A DNA stretch of 39,356 nucleotides from Candidatus Falkowella caecavicola. GTDB taxonomy: Bacteria > Bacillota > Clostridia > Oscillospirales > Ruminococcaceae. Made by a program: the position numbers and the translations under genes. Location: NCBI GenBank assembly GCA_904420125.1, contig CAJFUK010000037.1, positions 1-39,356 on the forward strand, read 5' to 3'. How positions within the stretch are numbered: position 1 is the stretch's first letter; every line of letters starts with the position of its first letter. The notes below the pieces were generated by a model. That model worked only from the letters and a program-made list of their open reading frames with translations. It had not been told where the DNA came from and searched no databases. Shown here piece by piece: positions 25,088 through 33,302 of the stretch.

Positions 25088-26533
25088 TTATGGAAGGGGA
25101 TATTGAGACAGATCCGGCAGATCTTCTAATGTGATGGACTTTTCGCTTTGATACATTTTTTGCAGGATATGCGCTTCTGTGCATTTCTCACTGTAGTCAT
25201 GATCGGTTCCATCCTGTACTACAAAACCGCCGCACCATGTAGAATACCAACACCAGGGCGCCTGATCCCGGAACATCCAATCAATATCCGGTACAATGCC
25301 GTTTTCGGTTAGTGCAATAATTTTCTTTGCGGAGGTATATCCCTGTGCCTGATGAAAGCGTCCGTTTTGGGCTGCATAACAATGCTCCGGTGCATATACG
25401 TCTTCACCAATGACATCGACATATGCATCTCCGGGATACCAATCTTTAGCCTGCCCATTCCATACCCAGATCAAATTATTTAGACCATGGTAATTGGTTA
25501 ATCGCTCATACAGCAAATGATACAGGCGGATATAAGGTTCAGGCCCTTTCGCCCCCCACCAGAACCAGCCGCCGCTTGCTTCATGCAGCGGTCTCCAGAG
25601 AACAGGAATATCTTCATCTTGCAGCCGTTTAAGCTGCTCTGCAATCGTGTCAATATCCCGCAGCAGCAAAGCATATTTTTCCGGCTCTTTTCCATCCATT
25701 ACCGCCGCAATATCAAATGTAGTAGCATGCGTATAAAAACCACTCCACCATTCGTGTCCCGGAACGTTTAAAAGATCTGTCGGAGCATTCCAGTGCCAGC
25801 AGAATCCGACGATTCCTTTTTGCTCTTTGGCCCAGATAATCGCATCATCTGTCAATCGGCTGGATAATCCAAATTCTACTCGCGTCGGAGAATAATCGAT
25901 AAAATCAAATTCTGCTACAGCCGGATAATGTCCAGTCAGTGTATGGATAGCTTTCAATTCCGGACTGTGAATGTCTCCGTTGACATGCTGACCGGTAATA
26001 ATTTTTTTGCCGTACTGATCCGAAAGAAAATGCATTAAACGTTTGGCGGAGGAAGAAGCGTTGGGATTAACCAGTATCGGCGGGACAGAAAATGCGTGCG
26101 GATCTGCCGGTGCAGAGGGACGCACACAGACCGAATCGACAAAGATATATCCCCAGCTTTTGATAAAGGATAACTTGTTGACCCCTTCATATAAGTAATT
26201 CTGCTGTAGTGTCAGGGGAATAAAGGACGGATTAGAGGGGGTATACAGTTCTCCCATAATTTCATCGTTAATGATCAAACTGTTTGTCTTATTTCCGTGA
26301 GGCGAAGCGATCCAGACAGTGATGTCATACATCCCCTCTTTTTCGACCACGATATACAGGTCCGCACGGGCACCGTCTTCCATAAAGGGACCGACCGCGC
26401 CGGTTCCGGTATATCCCGGAAAATCCGTATGAACGGCATTGTTCGTAAGCACGGCCTGTGCTGCCGGATAGCAGGCGCCGTATTCTGTCTGTCCGACCGG
26501 ATGCACCCCCTGCATTGCATCAGAAATTTTCAT
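25088..26533 (-). CDS. GH26 beta-mannanase with N-terminal CBM-like domain, no export signal
   Basis: 481 residues from ATG 26533 (GGTAGGG before it; the longer frame to 26587 adds non-conserved residues and overlaps the operator region). Residues 1-140 form a beta-sandwich like CBM35/CBM6 modules. The (beta/alpha)8 GH26 domain follows with the acid/base Glu in RPLHEASGGWFWW (Glu318) and the nucleophile Glu in TENG (Glu410), plus WHWNAP. No signal peptide is present, so it would hydrolyse imported manno-oligosaccharides in the cytoplasm. It is a paralogue of the lipoprotein 160 bases away, with long identical stretches in the catalytic domain. Confidence 0.93.
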   Translation of the reverse strand: MKISDAMQGVHPVGQTEYGACYPAAQAVLTNNAVHTDFPGYTGTGAVGPFMEDGARADLYIVVEKEGMYDITVWIASPHGNKTNSLIINDEIMGELYTPSNPSFIPLTLQQNYLYEGVNKLSFIKSWGYIFVDSVCVRPSAPADPHAFSVPPILVNPNASSSAKRLMHFLSDQYGKKIITGQHVNGDIHSPELKAIHTLTGHYPAVAEFDFIDYSPTRVEFGLSSRLTDDAIIWAKEQKGIVGFCWHWNAPTDLLNVPGHEWWSGFYTHATTFDIAAVMDGKEPEKYALLLRDIDTIAEQLKRLQDEDIPVLWRPLHEASGGWFWWGAKGPEPYIRLYHLLYERLTNYHGLNNLIWVWNGQAKDWYPGDAYVDVIGEDVYAPEHCYAAQNGRFHQAQGYTSAKKIIALTENGIVPDIDWMFRDQAPWCWYSTWCGGFVVQDGTDHDYSEKCTEAHILQKMYQSEKSITLEDLPDLSQYPLP

Positions 26534-26606
26534 GATTGTCACCCTACCTTTCTTGTGGAATTCTGAAATTCTTTCTTTAATTAACACAAGTTTTTTTTAA
26601 GTTACT

Positions 26607-26617
26607 GTAAAGTTTAC
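26607..26617. promoter_or_regulatory. Palindromic operator at the start site of the cytoplasmic GH26 gene
   Basis: GTAAA-G-TTTAC is a perfect 5-bp-arm palindrome that overlaps the predicted transcription start (about 26615). Its form resembles LacI-family/CcpA-type sites, which places a repressor in position to block initiation. Confidence 0.45.
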
Positions 26618-26621
26618 CCTT

Positions 26622-26650
26622 AATATAACAGATTCAAATTTCCGTGTAAA
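26622..26650 (-). promoter_or_regulatory. Promoter of the cytoplasmic GH26 gene
   Basis: TTTACA (26650-26645), 17 bases, TATATT (26627-26622) on the minus strand. Confidence 0.65.
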
Positions 26651-26694
26651 GACATTCTATAAAAATGATAAGATTTTTCCTAAAGAGAGGAAAA

Positions 26695-28314
26695 TTAATC
26701 CAACGGATAGGATGTTAAATCAGGCAGTTCATCCAGCGTAATCGCATTTTCACTGTGATACATCTTGACCAGTTGTGAGATTTCTGTCTGTTCTTCCGAA
26801 TAAATGTCCACACCATCAATTTGGAGGACAAAGGGTTTTCCCTGCCAGGTAGCATACCAAGCCCAGGGGGCATGATCCCGGAAGATCAGATCCGGGTCCG
26901 GAATCACACCATTTTCACTTAAGGCGATGACTTTCCGGGTATCTGTATAATCCAGAGCCTGTTGGAAACGTGCGGTTTGTGAGGAATAATCATGTGGCGG
27001 CGGATAGATGTCTTCTGAGATAATATCGACATATTCATCGCCTGGATACCAGTCCTTGGCCTGGCCATTCCATACCCAAATCAGATTATTTAAGCCATGA
27101 TAGTTGGTCAGCCGGTCGTACAGCAAACGATACAGTGCAATATAAGGCTCCGGACCTTTTGCCCCCCACCAGAACCAGCCACCGCTTGCCTCATGCAAAG
27201 GCCTCCAGAGAACCGGTATGTTTTCTTCCTGAAGGCGCTTAAGCTGTTCTGCTATCACATCTATATCACGGAGTATATTGGCATATCCTTCCGGATCCTC
27301 ACCGTTCATTGCTTTTTCCAGATCAAATGTGGTTGCATGGGTATAAAATCCGCTCCACCACTCATGTCCCTGTGTATTGAGCAGGTCCTTTGGGGCATTC
27401 CAGTGCCAACAGAATCCAACGATACCGCCTTGTTCTTTGGCCCAGGAGATGGCATATTCGGTTGCCATACTGGAAGTTCCGTATGCTGCACGGGTGGGAG
27501 AATAGTCAATCAGATCCAGTTCAAGCAGTGCCGGATATTTGCCTGTTTCCTGAAAAATTGCTTTGAATTCCGGACTGTTGAAGCCCTGGTCACTATGCTG
27601 TCCAACAATAATCTTTTTTCCATACTGGTCGGTAATAAATTTCATCAGGCGTTTTGTATACTCTGCGGCATTGGGATTTACCAATGTGGGTTCTACATCA
27701 AAAATACTGGTATCAAACGGAGGGGAGGGTTGCAGACTGATGGTATCCAATAAAATCCAACCCCAGCTTTTTTTAATTTCAATTTTATTAATCCCTTTTT
27801 CCAGATAGATACCCGACAGGGTAGACGGCTCAAAAGTGTCGCTGGCAGGGCTTTTGAACTCTGACGTTGCATTGTCATTAAAACAAATCGTATTTGTCTT
27901 TTCTCCAAAAACACCAGCCGCATGAATCGTGACATCATAGAAACCGGCTTCCGGCAATTCCAGATACAGGAGCACGGCAGAAGAATCCTTTTCAAAGTTT
28001 CCAACAGCTCCGTCCCCGGTATATCCAGTATAGTCTGTCTGCAAGGAAACATCTGTCAGGATACCGTCTTCCAACTGATATCGCATACCAAATTCCGTCT
28101 GTGCATCGGATACGAGTGCCTGATCATAAAAAGCTGCATAAGGAGATAAAGAAGATATGGGTTCTTCCGTTTTTTCCAACTCTTCGGATAAGACGTTGCT
28201 GCTTTCTACAGCAGGTCTTGAACTATCTGTTTGCGATTCCGGGGCAGTTTCGCAGCCGGATAAAGAGAAAAGTATACATGCTGCGGTCAACCATGCTACC
28301 AGTCGGATCTTCAT
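26695..28314 (-). CDS. GH26 beta-mannanase lipoprotein with CBM-like domain
   Basis: 539 residues; ribosome binding site CGGAGG. An N-terminal lipoprotein signal ends in the lipobox LSGC (Cys21), followed by a Ser/Glu-rich linker to about residue 60, a CBM35/CBM6-like beta-sandwich (about 65-195), and a GH26 catalytic domain with acid/base Glu375 (RPLHEASGG) and nucleophile Glu467 (SENG). It should be anchored outside the membrane and cut mannans or glucomannans there, feeding shorter oligosaccharides to importers not present in this window. It is the exported counterpart of the neighbouring GH26. A palindrome AAAAC-G-GTTTT lies in its upstream region. Confidence 0.95.
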   Translation of the reverse strand: MKIRLVAWLTAACILFSLSGCETAPESQTDSSRPAVESSNVLSEELEKTEEPISSLSPYAAFYDQALVSDAQTEFGMRYQLEDGILTDVSLQTDYTGYTGDGAVGNFEKDSSAVLLYLELPEAGFYDVTIHAAGVFGEKTNTICFNDNATSEFKSPASDTFEPSTLSGIYLEKGINKIEIKKSWGWILLDTISLQPSPPFDTSIFDVEPTLVNPNAAEYTKRLMKFITDQYGKKIIVGQHSDQGFNSPEFKAIFQETGKYPALLELDLIDYSPTRAAYGTSSMATEYAISWAKEQGGIVGFCWHWNAPKDLLNTQGHEWWSGFYTHATTFDLEKAMNGEDPEGYANILRDIDVIAEQLKRLQEENIPVLWRPLHEASGGWFWWGAKGPEPYIALYRLLYDRLTNYHGLNNLIWVWNGQAKDWYPGDEYVDIISEDIYPPPHDYSSQTARFQQALDYTDTRKVIALSENGVIPDPDLIFRDHAPWAWYATWQGKPFVLQIDGVDIYSEEQTEISQLVKMYHSENAITLDELPDLTSYPLD

Positions 28315-28392
28315 ATCAATAACCTCCGTTCATTTTAAAAATCAGAAAATTTCCTTAATATAGCTACAATATAGCATAAATTAAACAAAAAG

Positions 28393-28403
28393 AAAACGGT
28401 TTT
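28393..28403. promoter_or_regulatory. Palindromic operator candidate between GH26 lipoprotein and nagA
   Basis: AAAAC-G-GTTTT, a perfect 5-bp-arm palindrome with central G, about 80 bases before the lipoprotein start. It has a layout like the palindrome before the other GH26 gene and a form compatible with a LacI-family or CcpA (cre-like) site. Confidence 0.4.
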
Positions 28404-28471
28404 TAACCTATTCCCACTTAATTTTTCAGGAAATCCAGGAGATCGCTCTATACTTTTCATCGGCCACGTAT

Positions 28472-28507
28472 TATAATAAAATAAAACGGACATATGCAAC
28501 ATATGCA
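28472..28507 (+). promoter_or_regulatory. -10 element and tandem 9-mers upstream of nagA
   Basis: TATAAT (28472-28477) is followed, just after the expected start, by two adjacent copies of ACATATGCA (28490-28498 and 28499-28507). The -35 is poor. The tandem repeat could be a regulator binding site. Confidence 0.4.
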
Positions 28508-28571
28508 GCATGTACAGGCCATATAGAATCTATATTGTGCCAATTTGGGTGTAGAGCAGGAGGGGCCGCAA

Positions 28572-29723
28572 ATGATATGGACAGGCGGGTATGTTTTAGA
28601 TGAAACATTTACCTGGAAGCAGGCAGATGTACAGGAACAAAACGGAAAGATCATTGCGATAACAGCGCCCGGACAACTCCATAAGGCTGAACAGGAAATC
28701 CAGGATATTACAGGAAAATTTTTGATTCCAGGCCTGGTTGACATTCATACGCATGGGTGTATTGGCGAGGATTACAGCGATCAAGATCCCGGCGGTCTGC
28801 CTCGGATGGCTGCCTATATGGCGGAACAGGGAATCACATCTTTCTGCGCTGCTACTATTACGCAACCGGCAGAAACATTAGAGGGAATATGCCGCGTATT
28901 GGGCGAGTATATCCGTACCCAGGATGTACGGACAGCACAGATGCGGGGTATTTATCTGGAGGGCCCTTTCTTAAGCCGGGAGCACAGGGGTGCCCACGAT
29001 GAGCGATTCCTTCGCAATCCGGATCTTCAGCTTTTTGACCGTCTGCAAACAGCCAGTAACGGCCAGATCCGGATTGTGGCGCTGGCACCTGAACTGTCCG
29101 GTGCACAGGCCTTTGCGCTTGGATGCTGTACAGAGGTTGCTGTGGCCATGGCCCATACGGCCATTGATTATGACGGCGCTGTATCTGCGCTGAAAACCGG
29201 GCGGTATACGGGAGTGACCCATTTGTATAATGGCATGCCGGCTATGAGCCACCGCTCTCCCGGTCCAGCGGGTGCTGCACTGGAGAGTTCATGCATGCTG
29301 GAGCTGATTGCAGATGGCATCCATGTATCTCCCATGTTTGTACGGATGACATTTCAGTTGGCTGGGCGTGACCGGATCATCCTGATCAGCGACAGTATGC
29401 GTGCAGCTGGTATGCCAGATGGGGAATATACCTTAGGTGGACTGATGGTGACTGTACGGGGACGGCATGCGCAATTACAGGATGGCCGATTGGCAGGATC
29501 CTGCAGTAACTTAATGGAATGCGTGCGGCAGGCTGTTTCTTTCGGTATTCCCCTGGAGCAGGCAGTACAGGCGGCAACGATCAATCCAGCGAGTTGGCTG
29601 GGGCTGGATGAACAGATTGGCAGTATCGGGATTGGGAAGGATGCTGATTTGGTTGTTCTGGATCAGGACATTCAGGTTTGCCAGGTGTATCGGCAGGGGA
29701 TTCCTGTTCGGGCAATGTGCTGA
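28572..29723 (+). CDS. nagA: N-acetylglucosamine-6-phosphate deacetylase
   Basis: 383 residues from ATG 28572, preceded by AGGAGG; the frame start at 28545 lies upstream of this site. It removes acetate from GlcNAc-6-phosphate, giving glucosamine-6-phosphate for glycolysis or cell-wall synthesis. Amidohydrolase landmarks are visible: IPGLVDIHTHG (metal-binding HxH near residue 60), EGPFLSREHRGAH, the His of AMAHTA, HLYNGMPAMSHRSPG, and the catalytic Asp in ISDSM. The usual nagB partner is not next to it; the gene seems to stand alone. Confidence 0.94.
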   Translation: MIWTGGYVLDETFTWKQADVQEQNGKIIAITAPGQLHKAEQEIQDITGKFLIPGLVDIHTHGCIGEDYSDQDPGGLPRMAAYMAEQGITSFCAATITQPAETLEGICRVLGEYIRTQDVRTAQMRGIYLEGPFLSREHRGAHDERFLRNPDLQLFDRLQTASNGQIRIVALAPELSGAQAFALGCCTEVAVAMAHTAIDYDGAVSALKTGRYTGVTHLYNGMPAMSHRSPGPAGAALESSCMLELIADGIHVSPMFVRMTFQLAGRDRIILISDSMRAAGMPDGEYTLGGLMVTVRGRHAQLQDGRLAGSCSNLMECVRQAVSFGIPLEQAVQAATINPASWLGLDEQIGSIGIGKDADLVVLDQDIQVCQVYRQGIPVRAMC

Positions 29724-29894
29724 TGGAGACGAATGGATTTGAGTCATTGCGTTGACCCCTGTAACAGGCATAAAATATGATATCGTGTCAATAGTTGGAG
29801 GAAAACCGGGCTACAGCAAAAGCAAAACGGATTTCACAAGTTGTTTGGGGGTTAAGACAGCCCCATAAATTACGGATTGAGCGGGGAGAATGAT

Positions 29895-30494
29895 ATGGCG
29901 GCTTTTGACTTTAAAAAAGCATATCAAGAGTTTTATATGCCTAAGAACAAACCGGAAATTGTAACTGTTCCAAAGACGAATTATATTGCCGTACGTGGGA
30001 AGGGCGATCCAAATGAAGAAGGCGGAGCCTATCAACAAGCAATAAGCATTTTGTATGCAGTGGCATACACTTTGAAAATGAGTTATAAGACAGACTACAA
30101 AATCAAGGGCTTTTTTGAGTATGTTGTACCGCCTTTGGAAGGGTTCTGGTGGCAGGACGGTGTAAAGAAAATCAACTATTCCAACAAATCAGAATTTCAT
30201 TGGATTTCTGTTATTCGTCTGCCTGATTTTGTAACAGAAAACGATGTTGATTGGGCGAAGGAAACGGCTACAAAAAAGAAAAAGTTGAATTGCGCATCAG
30301 CAGAATTTTTTACCGTGGAAGAGGGATTATGTGTTCAGATCATGCACGTGGGAGCTTTCGACAATGAACCTGCAACAGTTGCTGTTATGGATGAATTTTT
30401 AAAAGAAAACGGGTATGAAAATGATATCAGCCGGGCACGATTACATCATGAAATTTATCTGTCTGATGCACGCAAAGTTGCACCTGAAAAATAG
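29895..30494 (+). CDS. GyrI-like small-molecule-binding domain protein
   Basis: 199 residues from ATG 29895 (GGGGAGA before it). The whole protein is a GyrI/AraC effector-binding-type domain with the N-terminal FDFKKAYQEFY and the EGFWWQDG and VQIMHVGAFDNEPATV segments typical of the stand-alone clostridial group. No DNA-binding helix-turn-helix is attached. Family members bind drugs or other small amphipathic molecules and some hydrolyse them; the ligand here is unknown. Monocistronic. Confidence 0.9.
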   Translation: MAAFDFKKAYQEFYMPKNKPEIVTVPKTNYIAVRGKGDPNEEGGAYQQAISILYAVAYTLKMSYKTDYKIKGFFEYVVPPLEGFWWQDGVKKINYSNKSEFHWISVIRLPDFVTENDVDWAKETATKKKKLNCASAEFFTVEEGLCVQIMHVGAFDNEPATVAVMDEFLKENGYENDISRARLHHEIYLSDARKVAPEK

Positions 30495-30659
30495 AAAACA
30501 GTAATAAGGCATCCCATTAAAAAGGTTTGACAGCTCTCATTCATCTGTTAAACGATGACAAAACCTCGCAGCCTCATTCACAATTTTAGTGACAGGCCAT
30601 GCAATATCATCAGATGCTATCGGCAAAGCTGTAAACGAGCAGAGTACAGGGAATCAGAA

Positions 30660-30721
30660 AATAGCGATATAAGAAAACTGCCAGAACCTATGGATCCTGG
30701 CAGTTTTCTTATATCGCTATT
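30660..30721. terminator. Bidirectional terminator with a 25-bp perfect stem
   Basis: Arms 30660-30684 and 30697-30721 match over 25 bp with a 12-base loop. The inner part (AAAACTGCCAG/CTGGCAGTTTT) has the form of a terminator in both directions, between converging GyrI-like and SDR genes. Confidence 0.85.
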
Positions 30722-30767
30722 GGAAATATGAGGCAAACAGTCCTGAAGTTGTACGAATAAATCGGTT

Positions 30768-31499
30768 TTACATAGTCTGCGCTTTGGAAACCGCCTCAGC
30801 TAAAGTCATATGGGCGAATGCCTGGGCAGGAAATAAACGGCCGCTTTTATAGTCATCGACAAACGCGCCGACTACAATACCGGGGACACAGCTTTCCACC
30901 GAATTAGGCGCGTGAGGTCCTCCAAGATCTGTCCGGCACCAACCTGGATCCGTTAGGTTCATCATAACGTTTGTCCCGTCTAAGCGGGAAGCCAGGTCGG
31001 TTGTAAATTTATCCAGCGCGGCTTTGCTGGCAGAGTAAGCTGCCTGCTCCGGTTCGTTTCGGATACCACTGGTTGTGTTGATAATCCGTCCGAATCCCCG
31101 CTCAATCATTGGGGGAATCAGTCGGTAACAGATGGTAGCCGCTGCAATAAAATTAATTTGAAAACTGGTTGTAAAATCTTCTGCGGGTGTCTGCCAATAG
31201 TCTGTCCGATAAGCAATCTGTACAGCTGCATTATTGAAAACAATGTCCACAGGTGTTCCTCTTTGCATAATTTCATCCAACATTGCAACAACCTCTTGCT
31301 GGTTGGCAAGATCAGCCTGTACAGAATACGCCTTCACGCCTAACGCTCGTACTTCCTGCTCAATTTTTTCTGTATGGGACAGAAAGCGGCTGTGCAGGAT
31401 CAGATGGCAGCCTTCTTTTGACATTTGGAGCGCAATTTGCCGACCGACGCCGCGGCTTGCGCCTGTAATCAGCGCCCATTTTCCTTTGACATCAACCAT
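30768..31499 (-). CDS. Short-chain dehydrogenase/reductase
   Basis: 243 residues with a normal classical-SDR plan: cofactor motif TGASRGVG (residues 13-20), NNAA (about 90-93), catalytic Ser in TTSG (about 143) and the YSASK pair (Tyr/Lys about 155-159). It oxidises or reduces an alcohol/ketone with NAD(P)H. The gene begins 26 bases after the GH9 stop codon and shares its promoter, so its substrate may be linked to sugar use, but there is no direct evidence. Confidence 0.92.
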   Translation of the reverse strand: MVDVKGKWALITGASRGVGRQIALQMSKEGCHLILHSRFLSHTEKIEQEVRALGVKAYSVQADLANQQEVVAMLDEIMQRGTPVDIVFNNAAVQIAYRTDYWQTPAEDFTTSFQINFIAAATICYRLIPPMIERGFGRIINTTSGIRNEPEQAAYSASKAALDKFTTDLASRLDGTNVMMNLTDPGWCRTDLGGPHAPNSVESCVPGIVVGAFVDDYKSGRLFPAQAFAHMTLAEAVSKAQTM

Positions 31500-31525
31500 A
31501 CTTTGTGTTCCTTTCCGTTTTGTCT

Positions 31526-33133
31526 TTAGAATTCTGCATCAAAGAACGCGGCAACGAAAATCGCCGGAGAATTCCAGTAGATTGTAATTTCATTTGTAGA
31601 GTGACTTAGTGGATGATCAATATACGATTTGGCTGGCGGTGTTCCTTCCGGAATAAAGGTACGGGCAGCATCGTCGTTCCGCCAACGGTTCGGACCGCCG
31701 GATACCATGCCGGGAACCGGCTCTTTAATACGGTCTGCTTCTGATGGACGGTGATGCGGATGTTTGTAGGGGCGGACACCATATCCGGTTACATAACTGA
31801 TATCCATTGGATTTTTTCCTACAAGGTAATGCAGCTGTTCCAGAGCGGCGTTGGCATATAGAGAAGATCCTGAAATCAGGTACGCAACAATCAGTTGAAT
31901 TGCATGGTTCATCAGGGTCATATTACTGCCCCAACGGTATTCCTCCGGTGTTAAAGCAGTATGGTAGCCACTGTCTTTCACAGTTCGTATTTGTTTTTCA
32001 GCGGCTTGCAGGAAGTTTTGTTTTAACGCAGAAGAAAGCGGATCCGAACCAAATTTGGTGTGTATCAGCCAGGTCAATCCGCCGAACCCGCCGACATTGC
32101 TCCATCCAAAAGCGGTTGTATCAATCTGTTCGCTGAGCATAGAAGCCCTTTCTCGGTAAGCAGGCTGTCCGGTCAAACGGAATAATTCGCAGGCTGCCCA
32201 AAAATATTCATCCAGTTGGCAACGATCCCCATATCCACCAGAATTGACATCTGGCGGATTGGTAAACGGTTCAAAAGGCGGATCGGATTCAATAAATGTC
32301 CATGCCTTTTCTGCGGCTTTTTGTAAACGTTCTGCAAACACAGGATCCCAATCCTGATAAATTCTGGCGCCCAATGCGGTTACAGCAGCAAAAGCGCCGG
32401 TTGCACACAATGAAGGCTTAAATAGAAGAAGTTCACCGGTATCATATTCTGGCATAATCATACCGCAGAAATAACGGGTGGCTACTTTATGGTATGCACT
32501 TCCATCCGGCGCCTGCATTTTTAATATCCATTCCAATTCAAAACGACATTCATTCAGAATATCGGGAATCCCGTTCCCGCTTTCCGGAATCTGCAGGCTT
32601 TCCTGAAATCCCTGAGGAAATAATTCATAGGCATACAAGATGTGTCCTAACGCTGTCGCGGCAGCTACCGTATAACGTCCGTAATCCCCGGCATCGTGCC
32701 AGCCGCCTGAAACGTCTACAAGCAGGGACGGATCCTCAATATATACTGCCGGTCGGTTATGACATGTACCGTGCGTATATTTCCCAGCACAGGATTTGTC
32801 CAGTGCAACGCCACAGCGCTGGAAATATAACGCTTTGATTAATCCATTTTTCAATGCGGTATACGGACGTGCCTGAATCACAAATGAATCAGAGGATATC
32901 GGTCCGACCTGCAGACAATAACGCCCCTCCTTTTCAAGCAAGGAGAAGTCCGCTGTACGCACAGAATCTCCAGAAGACTCGTCCTGTACCGGATCCGATA
33001 GAGCAGCGGTATAAACGACATCGTCAGTAGCCATGTCTATAACAGAGAAAGTATCTGCATTTCCAATAACAGAGGCCGTTTTGGGGTATCCGATTTTATA
33101 GCCGATCTGGTTGATATAAATTTTATGTTCCAT
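31526..33133 (-). CDS. GH9 family glucanase with N-terminal Ig-like domain, no export signal
   Basis: 535 residues. An N-terminal CelD_N immunoglobulin-like domain (about 1-85, starting INQIGYKIGYPKTA) precedes an (alpha/alpha)6 GH9 catalytic domain. Landmarks are GGWHDAGDYGRY (144-154, catalytic base Asp), the HHRPSEAD region, and NEITIYWNSP (Glu515, general acid). The absence of a signal peptide, together with the theme D1 architecture, points to an intracellular enzyme on cello- or mixed-linkage gluco-oligosaccharides. First gene of a two-gene operon with the SDR. Confidence 0.94.
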   Translation of the reverse strand: MEHKIYINQIGYKIGYPKTASVIGNADTFSVIDMATDDVVYTAALSDPVQDESSGDSVRTADFSLLEKEGRYCLQVGPISSDSFVIQARPYTALKNGLIKALYFQRCGVALDKSCAGKYTHGTCHNRPAVYIEDPSLLVDVSGGWHDAGDYGRYTVAAATALGHILYAYELFPQGFQESLQIPESGNGIPDILNECRFELEWILKMQAPDGSAYHKVATRYFCGMIMPEYDTGELLLFKPSLCATGAFAAVTALGARIYQDWDPVFAERLQKAAEKAWTFIESDPPFEPFTNPPDVNSGGYGDRCQLDEYFWAACELFRLTGQPAYRERASMLSEQIDTTAFGWSNVGGFGGLTWLIHTKFGSDPLSSALKQNFLQAAEKQIRTVKDSGYHTALTPEEYRWGSNMTLMNHAIQLIVAYLISGSSLYANAALEQLHYLVGKNPMDISYVTGYGVRPYKHPHHRPSEADRIKEPVPGMVSGGPNRWRNDDAARTFIPEGTPPAKSYIDHPLSHSTNEITIYWNSPAIFVAAFFDAEF

Positions 33134-33169
33134 GATATCACCATGCTTTACAAGATTATTGTAGCTTCC

Positions 33170-33198
33170 AGTATATCCGCCGGATAAATATCTGTCAA
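33170..33198 (-). promoter_or_regulatory. Promoter of the GH9-SDR operon
   Basis: Perfect TTGACA (33198-33193), 17 bases, TATACT (33175-33170); start of transcription about 30 bases before the ATG. Confidence 0.85.
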
Positions 33199-33261
33199 CG
33201 AGATCGCAATATTTTTCTAAAATGGGATAGAATCTATGTCGGCTTGCTCTGAAATCCAGAC

Positions 33262-33295
33262 GGAAAAAGAAAAGGCCTGTGCTTCACAGGCCTTT
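33262..33295 (-). terminator. Terminator of the asnA-glnN operon
   Basis: An 11-bp perfect stem (33271-33281 with 33285-33295) directly after the glnN stop codon, followed on the minus strand by TTTCTTTTT. Confidence 0.9.
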
Positions 33296-33302
33296 ATCCT
33301 AT

